A stretch of 64,000 nt of DNA from Pseudomonas duriflava. Lineage in GTDB: Bacteria > Pseudomonadota > Gammaproteobacteria > Pseudomonadales > Pseudomonadaceae. Where the stretch lies: the NCBI RefSeq assembly GCF_007830155.1, contig NZ_VLKY01000012.1:1-64000 (forward strand), read 5' to 3'. Position numbers and translations under genes: made by a program. The notes beneath the pieces are model-generated. The model worked only from the letters and a program-made list of their open reading frames with translations, had not been told where the DNA came from and searched no databases. Each line of letters begins with the position of its first letter. Position 1 is the stretch's first letter. Of this stretch, positions 18,082-25,944 are shown in pieces.

Positions 18082-19473
18082 TCAGGCAAATACTTTGCCT
18101 GGATTCATGATGCCGTTCGGGTCGAACGCCGACTTGATAGCTTTCATGTAGGCGATCTCGGCTTCTGAACGTGAATAGGTGAGGTAATCCCGCTTGGTCA
18201 TACCTACGCCATGCTCGGCCGAAATCGAGCCGTTGTACTTCTCTACCGTCTCGAACACCCATTTGTTGACGATCTTGCACTTGTCAAAAAACTCATCCTT
18301 GGACAGGTGATCCGGCTTGAGGATATTAAGGTGCAGATTGCCATCGCCGATATGGCCAAACCAGATGATTTCGAAGTCCGGATAGTGCTTGCCAACAATG
18401 GCGTCAATGTCACGCAGGAAAGCGGGCACTTTGGAAACCGTGACAGAAATGTCGTTCTTGTACGGTGTCCAGTGCGCGATCGTTTCGGAGATGTCCTCAC
18501 GCAGGCGCCACAAGTTCTGTAGCTGCTGCTCGCTCTGGCTCATAACGCCATCTACGACCCACCCTTCATTGACGCAATGCTCGAATGTAGCCAGAGCCTG
18601 ATCGGCACGCTCCTCGGTGGTCGCTTCGAACTCCAGCAAGGCGTAGAACGGGCAAGGGGTATCAAACGGTGCCGGAACGTCTCCCCGAGCCAGAACCTTG
18701 GCCATGGCTTTGTCCGAGAAAAACTCAAAGGCAGTCAGGTCGAGCTTGTCCTGGAAGGCATGCAGTACCGGCATGATCGAATCGAAATCCGGTGTTCCTA
18801 AAACCAACGCCGTCAGGTTAGTAGGTTGACGCTCCAAGCGCATAGTGGCTTCCACCACGAAACCCAAGGTGCCTTCAGCACCGATGAACAGATGGCGCAG
18901 ATCATATCCGGTCGCATTCTTCATCAGCCCTTTGTTCAGTTCTAGCAACTCGCCTGTGCCAGTAACGACCTTAAGCCCAGCCACCCAATTACGCGTCATG
19001 CCGTAGCGAATGACCTTGATACCGCCAGCATTGGTACCGATGTTACCGCCAATCTGGCTAGAGCCGGCCGAGGCGAAATCTACTGGATAGTAGAAGCCTT
19101 TTTCTTCGGCAAAAGCCTGTAGTTGCTCGGTGACAACGCCTGGTTGGCAAACGACGGTACGGTCATACACGTCGAAATCAAGAATCTGGTTCATATGGTC
19201 GAACGCCACGACCACCTCACCATGGGCCGCAACCGCCGCAGCCGATAGCCCAGTACGGCCGCCGGATGGCACCAGTGCCACGCGATGCGCGTTGGCCCAT
19301 CGTACGATGGCCTGCACCTCCTCAGCTGTCTTGGGAAAGACGATGGCTGAGGGGGCTGGTGCGAAATGCTTGGTCCAATCTTTACCGTAGGTCTCCAGCG
19401 AGTCCGCATCGGTAAGGACCTTTCCAGGTTCGACCAGGGCCTTCAGGGATTCGATCAAGGCGGCGTCAATCAT
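18082..19473 (-). CDS. FAD-linked D-2-hydroxyglutarate dehydrogenase
   Basis: 463 residues. FAD-binding type 4 domain at the N-terminus (PSGGRTGLSAAAV, SSQIGGNIGTNAGG, RHLFIGAEGTLGFV) and FAD-oxidase C-terminal domain (IWFGHIGDGNLHLN, EHGVGMTKRDYL). In Pseudomonas the orthologue beside serA oxidises D-2-hydroxyglutarate, the by-product of SerA, back to 2-oxoglutarate and so drives serine synthesis. Here it is likewise divergent from serA with a 154-base shared regulatory interval. The start at 19473 (MIDAALIESL) matches family length; another ATG in frame at 19497 is possible. Confidence 0.93.
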   Translation of the reverse strand: MIDAALIESLKALVEPGKVLTDADSLETYGKDWTKHFAPAPSAIVFPKTAEEVQAIVRWANAHRVALVPSGGRTGLSAAAVAAHGEVVVAFDHMNQILDFDVYDRTVVCQPGVVTEQLQAFAEEKGFYYPVDFASAGSSQIGGNIGTNAGGIKVIRYGMTRNWVAGLKVVTGTGELLELNKGLMKNATGYDLRHLFIGAEGTLGFVVEATMRLERQPTNLTALVLGTPDFDSIMPVLHAFQDKLDLTAFEFFSDKAMAKVLARGDVPAPFDTPCPFYALLEFEATTEERADQALATFEHCVNEGWVVDGVMSQSEQQLQNLWRLREDISETIAHWTPYKNDISVTVSKVPAFLRDIDAIVGKHYPDFEIIWFGHIGDGNLHLNILKPDHLSKDEFFDKCKIVNKWVFETVEKYNGSISAEHGVGMTKRDYLTYSRSEAEIAYMKAIKSAFDPNGIMNPGKVFA

Positions 19474-19627
19474 GATGGAAACTCTCGTGAAATTCATGGT
19501 CGCCCTGAGAATTCCTCAGGTCGCATCCGGGCAAGAAAAAGGAAGATCATGCTAGCATATGCCTATCTTACGGTGCTGCCAGCAGGCGACCGATTCACAC
19601 TTCCTCGGGACTACGGGTTTAACGCAA

Positions 19628-20857
19628 ATGAGCAAGACCTCACTCGACAAGAGCAAGATCAGATTTCTTCTTCTCGAAGGCGTACATCAAAGCGCAGTAG
19701 ATACACTTAAAGCTGCCGGTTACACCAACATCGAGTACATCGCCAAAGCCCTGCCCGAGGCCGAGCTCAAGGAAAAGATCGCCGACGCGCATTTCGTGGG
19801 TATCCGCTCCCGTACCCAGCTGACCGAAGAAGTATTTGATTGCGCCAAGAAGCTAATCGCGGTTGGCTGCTTCTGCATTGGTACCAACCAGGTCGATCTG
19901 AACGCGGCGCGAGAGCGTGGCATCGTTGTTTTCAATGCCCCCTACTCTAATACCCGTTCGGTCGCCGAGCTGGTTCTGGCTGAAGCGATCCTGCTGCTAC
20001 GCGGCATCCCCGCCAAGAACGCATCCTGCCACCGGGGCGGCTGGATCAAGAGCGCCAACAACTCCTATGAGATACGTGGCAAGAAACTGGGTATTATCGG
20101 TTATGGCTCCATTGGTACACAGCTATCCGTCCTAGCCGAGGGCCTGGGCATGCAGGTGTACTTCTATGACGTCGTCACCAAATTGCCGTTGGGTAACGCC
20201 CAGCAAGTCAGCTCCCTGACCGAGCTGCTCGGCATGGCCGACATCGTGACCCTGCATGTGCCAGAAACGCCGTCTACCAAGTTGATGATGGGCGAGCGCG
20301 AAATCCGTGCCATGAAAAAGGGTAGCATCCTACTCAACGCTGCACGCGGTACGGTCGTTGATTTGGAAGCCCTGGCCGCCGCGATCAAGGACGAACACCT
20401 GCTTGGCGCTGCGATCGACGTATTCCCCGTCGAGCCGCGCTCCAATAATGATGAATTCGTTAGCCCGCTGCGTGGCCTGGACAACGTGATCCTGACTCCA
20501 CACATCGGTGGTTCCACTATGGAAGCACAGGCCAACATTGGCCTGGAAGTCGCCGAGAAACTGGTCAAGTACAGTGATAACGGCACATCCGTTTCCTCGG
20601 TCAACTTCCCGGAAGTAGCCCTGCCATCTCACCCAGGCAAGCATCGCCTGCTGCATATTCACCAGAACATACCGGGTGTGCTTTCTGAGATTAACCGTGT
20701 GTTCTCTGAGAATGGTATCAACATTTCTGGCCAGTACTTGCAGACCAATGAGAAAGTGGGCTACGTCGTGATTGATGTCGACGCTGAGTACTCCGATATG
20801 GCTCAGGAAAAGCTTCAGAACGTCAAGGGCACTATTCGCTGCCGCGTACTGTTCTAA
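19628..20857 (+). CDS. serA: D-3-phosphoglycerate dehydrogenase
   Basis: 409 residues, the normal length for the SerA type with one ACT domain. Oxidises 3-phosphoglycerate to 3-phosphohydroxypyruvate, first step of serine synthesis, and also reduces 2-oxoglutarate to D-2-hydroxyglutarate. The dinucleotide-binding motif GIIGYGSIGTQ lies near residues 157-167, with the catalytic histidine in LTPHIGGSTMEAQ, and a C-terminal ACT domain (NIPGVLSEINRVF). The chosen ATG at 19628 gives MSKTSLDKSK; the frame extends to 19559 without homology. A strong terminator follows. Confidence 0.97.
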   Translation: MSKTSLDKSKIRFLLLEGVHQSAVDTLKAAGYTNIEYIAKALPEAELKEKIADAHFVGIRSRTQLTEEVFDCAKKLIAVGCFCIGTNQVDLNAARERGIVVFNAPYSNTRSVAELVLAEAILLLRGIPAKNASCHRGGWIKSANNSYEIRGKKLGIIGYGSIGTQLSVLAEGLGMQVYFYDVVTKLPLGNAQQVSSLTELLGMADIVTLHVPETPSTKLMMGEREIRAMKKGSILLNAARGTVVDLEALAAAIKDEHLLGAAIDVFPVEPRSNNDEFVSPLRGLDNVILTPHIGGSTMEAQANIGLEVAEKLVKYSDNGTSVSSVNFPEVALPSHPGKHRLLHIHQNIPGVLSEINRVFSENGINISGQYLQTNEKVGYVVIDVDAEYSDMAQEKLQNVKGTIRCRVLF

Positions 20858-20878
20858 GCGCGCATTGCTTCGATAGTC

Positions 20879-20908
20879 AAAAGCCAGGGTATATACCCTG
20901 GCTTTTTT
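20879..20908 (+). terminator. Rho-independent terminator of serA
   Basis: A 14-base-pair perfect palindromic stem (AAAAGCCAGGGTAT / ATACCCTGGCTTTT) ending in a T run, 21 bases after the serA stop. Near-symmetric, so it could also stop minus-strand readthrough from the pseudogene side. Confidence 0.95.
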
Positions 20909-20950
20909 ATTGCGTGAGTATTTTGATTCTAAAAACCGATCTCTTACCGG

Positions 20951-21500
20951 ATATGAAAGCCGTCTAGGGTTTCGAGGTAATCCAGCATAGCGTCAGCTGG
21001 ATTAGGCTTTATAAACACGTTATCTACCGTGAGCTGTAACTACTGCCCATGATGCTTGGCGCGATCAGGTACTGGTTTTTCCAAAACAGACACCCAATCA
21101 AGTCATCTTTGTTCGATCCAGAGCGATGGAATTGCCACAGCTTTTAGGCCCAGCGCATTGCTCAACGTTTGGGTCATGTTAACAAGAATAAATACTGCCC
21201 CGCCCTCCTCGAACGTTTTCAGTAGTAGAGAGGGAAATACCTGCCTTGCTTGAAACGCGGGCTCGTACGATCAATTGTATTACGGCGCTTATCGAAACCG
21301 CTCGCCAGCGGGGAGAAATTCAGCCCGCTGAAGATGATGCCTTCGTCACGCAGACGATCTTTTATTTATAGCAGCTGAGATCCGGATGTGGCTGGCGGAT
21401 GCCTCGGAAGAACCGGCGGATGGTTTGAAGCAGTTGATGCGTCGTGTCTCGCTGCTTGTTTTTGGGCTTTCTGCCAAGACACATCGGTAACGCGTCAAGT
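20951..21500 (-). pseudogene. Unidentified decayed gene between serA and the DUF523 gene
   Basis: No intact frame exists in this 550-base stretch, but the minus strand carries coding-looking segments in succession: MCLGRKPKNKQRD...FFRGIRQPHPDLSCYK; after a frame change DRLRDEGIIFSGLNFSP...FKQGRYFPLYY; after a second change KTFEEGGAVFILVNMTQTL...AIPSLWIEQR; then, across two in-frame stops, LTVDNVFIKPNPADAM and a final DYLETLDGFHIR followed by a stop near 20951. The pieces are collinear and compositionally like real protein, so I read this as one gene inactivated by at least two frameshifts and two nonsense codons. I do not recognise the family. Confidence 0.5.
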
Positions 21501-21522
21501 AAAAGGCCACCGAAAAACCGTC

Positions 21523-22014
21523 TTAGAGAGCTTCCAGCTGCTGGAGAAACTCAACCGCCTTGGCTAGTTCTTCCTCATTGAACACGGCAACTCCTGCCTG
21601 CCGCAGAGCCGCAGCCGTTACGCCTTCGCCCGGCACCTTGCGCCCAGAAAAGGTGCCGTCGTAGTTTTCTTGGTTACCACAGGAAGGGCTGCGCGCCTTG
21701 AGAACGGCCATACGAATGTTATGACGCTCCACTAGCGCGACGGCCTCCGCTGCACCGGCTATAAAAGCGGCCGTCACGTCTTCACCTGTGTTGGTAATGA
21801 CTGGTTGCAGACCTTGCAGTACGGTAACGCCCTGCCCGCCTGGGATTTCTGCAGGTGCCCTAGGTGTAGGCAATCCTCCTGCGACTTCAGGACAAAGCGC
21901 GATGACACGGCCTTCGGCCTGCCAAGTGCCGAGCAGGTCGAACGGGCCATGGGCTCCGCCGTCATACCGGACGCGATGCCCTAGCAGACAGCGGCTGACC
22001 AGGATCTTTTGCAT
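21523..22014 (-). CDS. DUF523 family protein
   Basis: 163 residues, complete. Starts MQKILVSRCLLGHRVRYDGG, the DUF523 signature, with ALCPEVAGGLPTPR and the conserved cysteine motif KARSPSCGNQ further on. Function unknown; the invariant cysteines suggest metal or Fe-S binding, which is inference. Its ATG directly follows the stop of the 2OG-oxygenase gene (TAA then ATG with no gap), so the two are translationally coupled. Confidence 0.9.
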   Translation of the reverse strand: MQKILVSRCLLGHRVRYDGGAHGPFDLLGTWQAEGRVIALCPEVAGGLPTPRAPAEIPGGQGVTVLQGLQPVITNTGEDVTAAFIAGAAEAVALVERHNIRMAVLKARSPSCGNQENYDGTFSGRKVPGEGVTAAALRQAGVAVFNEEELAKAVEFLQQLEAL

Positions 22015-22653
22015 TTACAGCACATTCTCCAAAACGTTTTCACCACGTCGACGAAACCAACCGGTCAGTGACATCCGCTCGCGTGTTGCTGGCAAGACCT
22101 CATGGGGCATTTCACCGGACATGAAACAGACAAGACTCCCTCCAGTAGGCAACACATCGCGCTTCTCTCCATTCGGCAGGTGCAGGCGCAGGGCTCCGCC
22201 ATGCTCGGGCAGCCATACATCATTAAGATAGAGCACGAGCGAAATCACACGCCGGTCATCATCGCGAAAACGGTCAACATGTGTTGCATAGAACGCACCC
22301 GGCGGATACAGGGCAAAATGGCTTTCGTAATCTTCGAGCCCCAGGAACAGTCCCTGGTTGAATGCCAGCCGCAGCGCATCCATCAAATCCAGATAGCGAG
22401 TCAGGGCCGGCTCGGTCTCATCTCCTTCCAGCCAGGCAATGTGATCACCACGTACACCCTCGCGGATAACCTGCGCTTCACCCCGCCCGATGGCCGCTGG
22501 TGCCAACAGACCATTGTCGGATCGCCGGCGGCACTCTTGCGCCAGTTCGTGAGTCAGATCGTCCGGCAGAAAAATGCGCTGATGCGACCAGCCAACATCG
22601 GCCAGATCATCGACGATACGTTGTAAAAGAGGATGATCGGAGCGAATGGACAT
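22015..22653 (-). CDS. 2OG-Fe(II) dioxygenase family protein
   Basis: 212 residues. A prolyl-4-hydroxylase-like 2-oxoglutarate/Fe(II) oxygenase: the iron ligands appear as HVDRF (HxD) near residue 130, a distal histidine in MPHEVLP, and the 2OG-binding arginine shortly after in TRERMSLTGWFRRR. The start at 22653 has AGGA nine bases upstream and yields MSIRSDHPLL; the open frame to 22812 lacks a ribosome site. Substrate unknown. Directly coupled to the downstream DUF523 gene. Confidence 0.87.
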   Translation of the reverse strand: MSIRSDHPLLQRIVDDLADVGWSHQRIFLPDDLTHELAQECRRRSDNGLLAPAAIGRGEAQVIREGVRGDHIAWLEGDETEPALTRYLDLMDALRLAFNQGLFLGLEDYESHFALYPPGAFYATHVDRFRDDDRRVISLVLYLNDVWLPEHGGALRLHLPNGEKRDVLPTGGSLVCFMSGEMPHEVLPATRERMSLTGWFRRRGENVLENVL

Positions 22654-22868
22654 ATGAATTCCTGCGAGAAATCGCAACGAGATAAACCAGCATAGATGAG
22701 CGTGTTGCCAGCGCAGCGGCATTGTAATGGAGTCGCTGAGAGAACTGCTTAGGTTTATGTAGCCGACGAAGCGACTTTGTACAGCCTCGACAGCCGTGAC
22801 ATAGCTCACCACAATATTGTTCTTTTCCGATACGCCGTAGGTTCGAGCGTGTCCTTTCAGGAGTGTTC

Positions 22869-23606
22869 ATGCGCGTTTTCATTGCTTTCGTACTGCTGGT
22901 ATTCGGTCTTCCAGCACTGGCAGACAATTACCAAGCCCTCTATCAGGCTGCCGGCTGGCCGGAGCAACGCGGTCACTTCCGTGATGCCCTTCAGGCAGCA
23001 CAACAACGTTATCAGAACAGCCTACCACCAGCGCTGTACCAGACCCTGGTGGACAACAGTAATCGCCGCTTTACCGCCGAAGCCATCGATCAACGTGCCA
23101 TTGGTCAGTTACGCCTGAGCCTGCCGGAGGTCGATCCGGCCCTGCAATTCTTTCAGTCCCCGGTGGGCCGCAAGGTAGTCGCGGCTGAGGTCAGCGCCAC
23201 ACGCAGCGATCAAATCGCCCGCAGCAGCAGTGGTTTACCTAAGGTACAGGCCAGCCCGGAACGGCTTACTCAAATCAGGCGTCTTGCCAGTGCCATTCCC
23301 GCCCGCGAAGCGGGAGCCGAGGTCAGCATGGCTCTGGCCGGGCTGGCAGCCGATAGTCTGAGCCAAATGCTGCCGGGCTTGCTGGGCCAAGCTCAAGGTA
23401 TGATCGGCCAGCAGCGTGAGCGCATCATGCAGCAAATGAACAACGGTGATCTGGAAAATACTCTGTTGTATGTCTACCGCGGCCTGACGGATGCCGAGCT
23501 AGGCCAATTTGCCGACTTTGCTAGCTCGCCTCAGGGCACGCTGTATTACCAAGCCGCCCTGGCTGCCTTAAAGGCTGGGCTGGGCTCAGGCAGCGAAACG
23601 CTGTAA
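22869..23606 (+). CDS. Exported DUF2059-type protein
   Basis: 245 residues. A signal peptide (MRVFIAFVLLVFGLPALA, cleavage before DNYQ) indicates periplasmic location. The mature protein is alpha-helical in appearance with two similar sections (FFQSPVGRKVV and FASSPQGTLYYQ), as in DUF2059 proteins where a SPxG motif closes each helical repeat. The ATG at 22869 follows AGGAG by five bases; a GTG at 22863 in frame is less likely. No operon partner: it is divergent from the 2OG-oxygenase gene and convergent with the hydrolase. Function unknown. Confidence 0.82.
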   Translation: MRVFIAFVLLVFGLPALADNYQALYQAAGWPEQRGHFRDALQAAQQRYQNSLPPALYQTLVDNSNRRFTAEAIDQRAIGQLRLSLPEVDPALQFFQSPVGRKVVAAEVSATRSDQIARSSSGLPKVQASPERLTQIRRLASAIPAREAGAEVSMALAGLAADSLSQMLPGLLGQAQGMIGQQRERIMQQMNNGDLENTLLYVYRGLTDAELGQFADFASSPQGTLYYQAALAALKAGLGSGSETL

Positions 23607-23610
23607 CCTG

Positions 23611-24555
23611 CTACGCCAGCCGATCGCTTAAAAAAGCGAAATAACGCTGGCGCAGCGCTTCTGTCTCGTTGACCAGATGGTGCCGCGCCTCCGGCAGGCG
23701 CAGTACTTCGGGACGATCAAACTTATCTTCCAAGACCCCAAGGTTATACCGCCAGTCGACGGTATAATCCTGTTCGCCCTGCACGATGATAGGCCGCCGC
23801 GTACTTTTCGGAGCCCGCTCGATCATTGGAATCCAGCGCGCCAGGGCCCCTACCCAGCGGCTGGGCAGTTCACGGGGCTGAAGCAAGTCGTGCTGCTGTA
23901 AGAAGGTTAGAAACTCCGCATCGCCGGAATTTTCCGAGAACCGCCGCGGTAACGCCTTGATGAAAGGTCCCACCAACCGGTAGGTCAGGTGCGAGGTGCG
24001 CCAACCATACGGACGTACCAAGGGCGCCAGCAACAAGGTCTCGCCAAGTTCAGGCGCAGGCTCACCGTTGAGCAGATAATCGAGCAGGATCGCCCCACCC
24101 GTACTTTGGCCAAGCACGTGCCAGGGCCTCGGAAGATCTAGCCGTCGAGCCTGATCGAACAATGCCCTGAGCACCGCCTGGTATTCAGCGAAGTCATCGA
24201 TACTGGCCCGCGGGCCACTGGATAAACCATGTCCCGGCAGATCGCATGCCAGCACGGCAAACCCCATTGACAGAGCCCAATCGACCGCATGCCGGTATAA
24301 CCCCATGTGATCGTAATAACCATGCATCATCAACACGGTGGCACGCGGCTGCGCAGGCCACCAGCCTTGCATCACAACCTCGTAGCAGTCCACAGTCACA
24401 CGCCCCAGACGTGTCTCGATACCAGGATGGCGGCAGTGCAAATCAAGACCATAAAATGCCTGGTAGGCCTGCATGGCGGGCAACGGATCAGCAGCCTCCC
24501 GGCATAGGGGAGACAGGCACTGGCGTAAATGATCAGGATGAAACGGCGTAGTCAT
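23611..24555 (-). CDS. Alpha/beta hydrolase (lysophospholipase / monoacylglycerol lipase-like)
   Basis: About 314 residues, member of the serine aminopeptidase S33/Hydrolase_4 group. Motifs: MMHGYYDHMGLY (oxyanion loop), CDLPGHGLSSGPRA, the nucleophile elbow GQSTGG and a C-terminal histidine in PEARHHLVNE. These resemble bacterial monoacylglycerol lipases and PldB-like lysophospholipases. Two starts are close: ATG 24555 with GAGAAG upstream (preferred) and ATG 24570 without a clear site. No signal peptide, so probably cytoplasmic or membrane-associated. Confidence 0.85.
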   Translation of the reverse strand: MTTPFHPDHLRQCLSPLCREAADPLPAMQAYQAFYGLDLHCRHPGIETRLGRVTVDCYEVVMQGWWPAQPRATVLMMHGYYDHMGLYRHAVDWALSMGFAVLACDLPGHGLSSGPRASIDDFAEYQAVLRALFDQARRLDLPRPWHVLGQSTGGAILLDYLLNGEPAPELGETLLLAPLVRPYGWRTSHLTYRLVGPFIKALPRRFSENSGDAEFLTFLQQHDLLQPRELPSRWVGALARWIPMIERAPKSTRRPIIVQGEQDYTVDWRYNLGVLEDKFDRPEVLRLPEARHHLVNETEALRQRYFAFLSDRLA

Positions 24556-24686
24556 GGTCTTCTCGGACATACTAGGGGCAGACCTCATTTACGAAGCGCT
24601 ACCGTAACGCTTGGACACGTTATGATGTTCTGCCTTGCATTGTCCCATGGCAAGCTATCCATTTACTTTTCCAGCGACACCTGCCT

Positions 24687-25256
24687 ATGCCTTCTCGTCG
24701 AATGACCATCCTGTTCTGCCTTTTCACATTTCTCATCATCGTGGGTATAGGGGTCTCCTACTGGTGGTTCGAACTGCGTTACCTGCGCTCGTTTGGTGAG
24801 CAAACGGCCCTGTTCGACGGCAGCCAACTGCAACTGCCCCAGGAATTGGCCGGACCCGGCCCGATCCGGCTCGTGCACTTCTGGGACCCAGACTGCCCTT
24901 GTAACGAAGGCAACCAGCAGCATCTGAGAAACCTTACAGCGCGTTATGGCGACCGTAACGTGGAGTTTTATAGTGTGCAGAAACCTGGCAGCACGGGCGA
25001 GCTACCCACCATGCTACAAGGGCGCCTCAAGGCCCTTCCAACCATTCCAGGTGCGGAAACCCTGCCTGCCAGCCCAGCGGTCGCTATCTGGGACAGTACC
25101 GGCAAACTGGCCTATGTCGGCCCCTACAGCGAGGGCATGATCTGTACGGCTGGCAATAGTTTTGTCGAACCCATTCTTGAAGCGCTTTCCTCAGGCCGTA
25201 AGGTCGAAGCGATTAACACCTTATCCGTTGGATGTTATTGCGGCTGGAACTCTTAA
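24687..25256 (+). CDS. Membrane-anchored thioredoxin-like protein (DUF6436 type)
   Basis: 189 residues. An N-terminal transmembrane segment (ILFCLFTFLIIVGIGVSYWW) anchors a thioredoxin-fold domain outside the cytoplasm. The expected CxxC redox site is replaced by WDPDCPCNEGN, a CxC motif, with PAVAIWDSTGKLAYVGPYSEG corresponding to the cis-proline region. The C-terminus ends GCYCGWNS, a second CxC pair. It probably acts in periplasmic thiol chemistry or metal handling, which is inference. It stands alone, followed by a terminator. Confidence 0.75.
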   Translation: MPSRRMTILFCLFTFLIIVGIGVSYWWFELRYLRSFGEQTALFDGSQLQLPQELAGPGPIRLVHFWDPDCPCNEGNQQHLRNLTARYGDRNVEFYSVQKPGSTGELPTMLQGRLKALPTIPGAETLPASPAVAIWDSTGKLAYVGPYSEGMICTAGNSFVEPILEALSSGRKVEAINTLSVGCYCGWNS

Positions 25257-25260
25257 CCCC

Positions 25261-25293
25261 AAAGGCTGCATGCATGAGGTATGCAGCCTTTCT
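25261..25293 (+). terminator. Terminator after the thioredoxin-like gene
   Basis: An 11-base-pair stem (AAAGGCTGCAT / ATGCAGCCTTT) with a 9-base loop, starting four bases after the stop codon and ending in a short T-rich run. Confidence 0.8.
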
Positions 25294-25385
25294 CTCCATT
25301 GATCCTTCCTCTTTCCAATAAAGCCTCGCCTCTAGCAAAGCGCTCTTTCGTTTTGGCACTTCTCATCATTGTTACGTTCTGAGCA

Positions 25386-25407
25386 ATACATTTATTACTA
25401 AATGTAT
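25386..25407. promoter_or_regulatory. Inverted repeat upstream of marR-efflux operon
   Basis: Perfect 9-base arms ATACATTTA / TAAATGTAT around a 4-base centre, 63 bases before the marR start. The AT-rich sequence and position suggest a regulator site or part of the promoter. Confidence 0.6.
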
Positions 25408-25416
25408 CTAAATGAA

Positions 25417-25434
25417 TTACTGCCTGGGCAGTAA
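25417..25434. promoter_or_regulatory. Putative MarR operator 1
   Basis: Perfect 8-base arms TTACTGCC / GGCAGTAA separated by 2 bases, 35 bases upstream of the marR ATG. The same half-site recurs in operator 2. An 18-base palindrome repeated just before a MarR gene is the classic autoregulatory layout. Confidence 0.7.
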
Positions 25435-25446
25435 CATAGAGAAACA

Positions 25447-25464
25447 TTGCTGCCTAGACAGATA
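25447..25464. promoter_or_regulatory. Putative MarR operator 2 (imperfect)
   Basis: TTGCTGCCTAGACAGATA resembles operator 1 at 13 of 18 positions, with a centre-to-centre distance of 30 bases (about three helical turns). It ends five bases before the marR start codon, where a ribosome site would be expected; no Shine-Dalgarno sequence is visible. Confidence 0.6.
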
Positions 25465-25469
25465 CTGCC

Positions 25470-25937
25470 ATGCCACATTTCAACCATGATGACTTTCCAC
25501 TGTATCAATCGGTGGGCCATCTCATTCATCTGACCAACGCCTTGAAAGATCGCTTGCTCGATAAACATCTCGAGTCCCATGGCATTACGTCAGCCCAATT
25601 CAAGGTGCTTCTGCTGCTCTCCCGCGACGATGTGAACACGCCGGTCGGCCTATGCCGCTGCCTGTCTCTGGATAGCGGAGCTATGACACGCATGCTGGAT
25701 CGGCTGGAAGGCAAGTATTTGATCACCCGTGTGCGCAGCACAACAGATCGCCGTCAGGTGCGGCTGGAGCTGACCGAGCAGGGACGCAGCCTGAGCCAAC
25801 TGATTCCACAGATTGCCGCCGACGCCCTGAATGACTTGACCGGGGCGCTAAGCAGTACCGAGTTACGTGAATTCGAGCGGCTATTGCGCAAGGTTCTGAC
25901 GCCAGCCGGCCTGCTACCGCCAATTCCAGGAGAGTAA
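25470..25937 (+). CDS. MarR family transcriptional regulator
   Basis: 155 residues. Winged-helix MarR domain: SAQFKVLLLLSRDD, a recognition helix around LDSGAMTRMLDRLEGKYLI, then the wing TTDRRQVRLELTEQG. It is the first gene of an operon with an outer-membrane factor, an EmrA-type adaptor and an EmrB-type pump, so it most likely represses that efflux operon and is released by a small aromatic or lipophilic ligand, as known for MarR/EmrR. Two operator-like palindromes precede it. Confidence 0.92.
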   Translation: MPHFNHDDFPLYQSVGHLIHLTNALKDRLLDKHLESHGITSAQFKVLLLLSRDDVNTPVGLCRCLSLDSGAMTRMLDRLEGKYLITRVRSTTDRRQVRLELTEQGRSLSQLIPQIAADALNDLTGALSSTELREFERLLRKVLTPAGLLPPIPGE

Positions 25938-25944
25938 TGACTTC

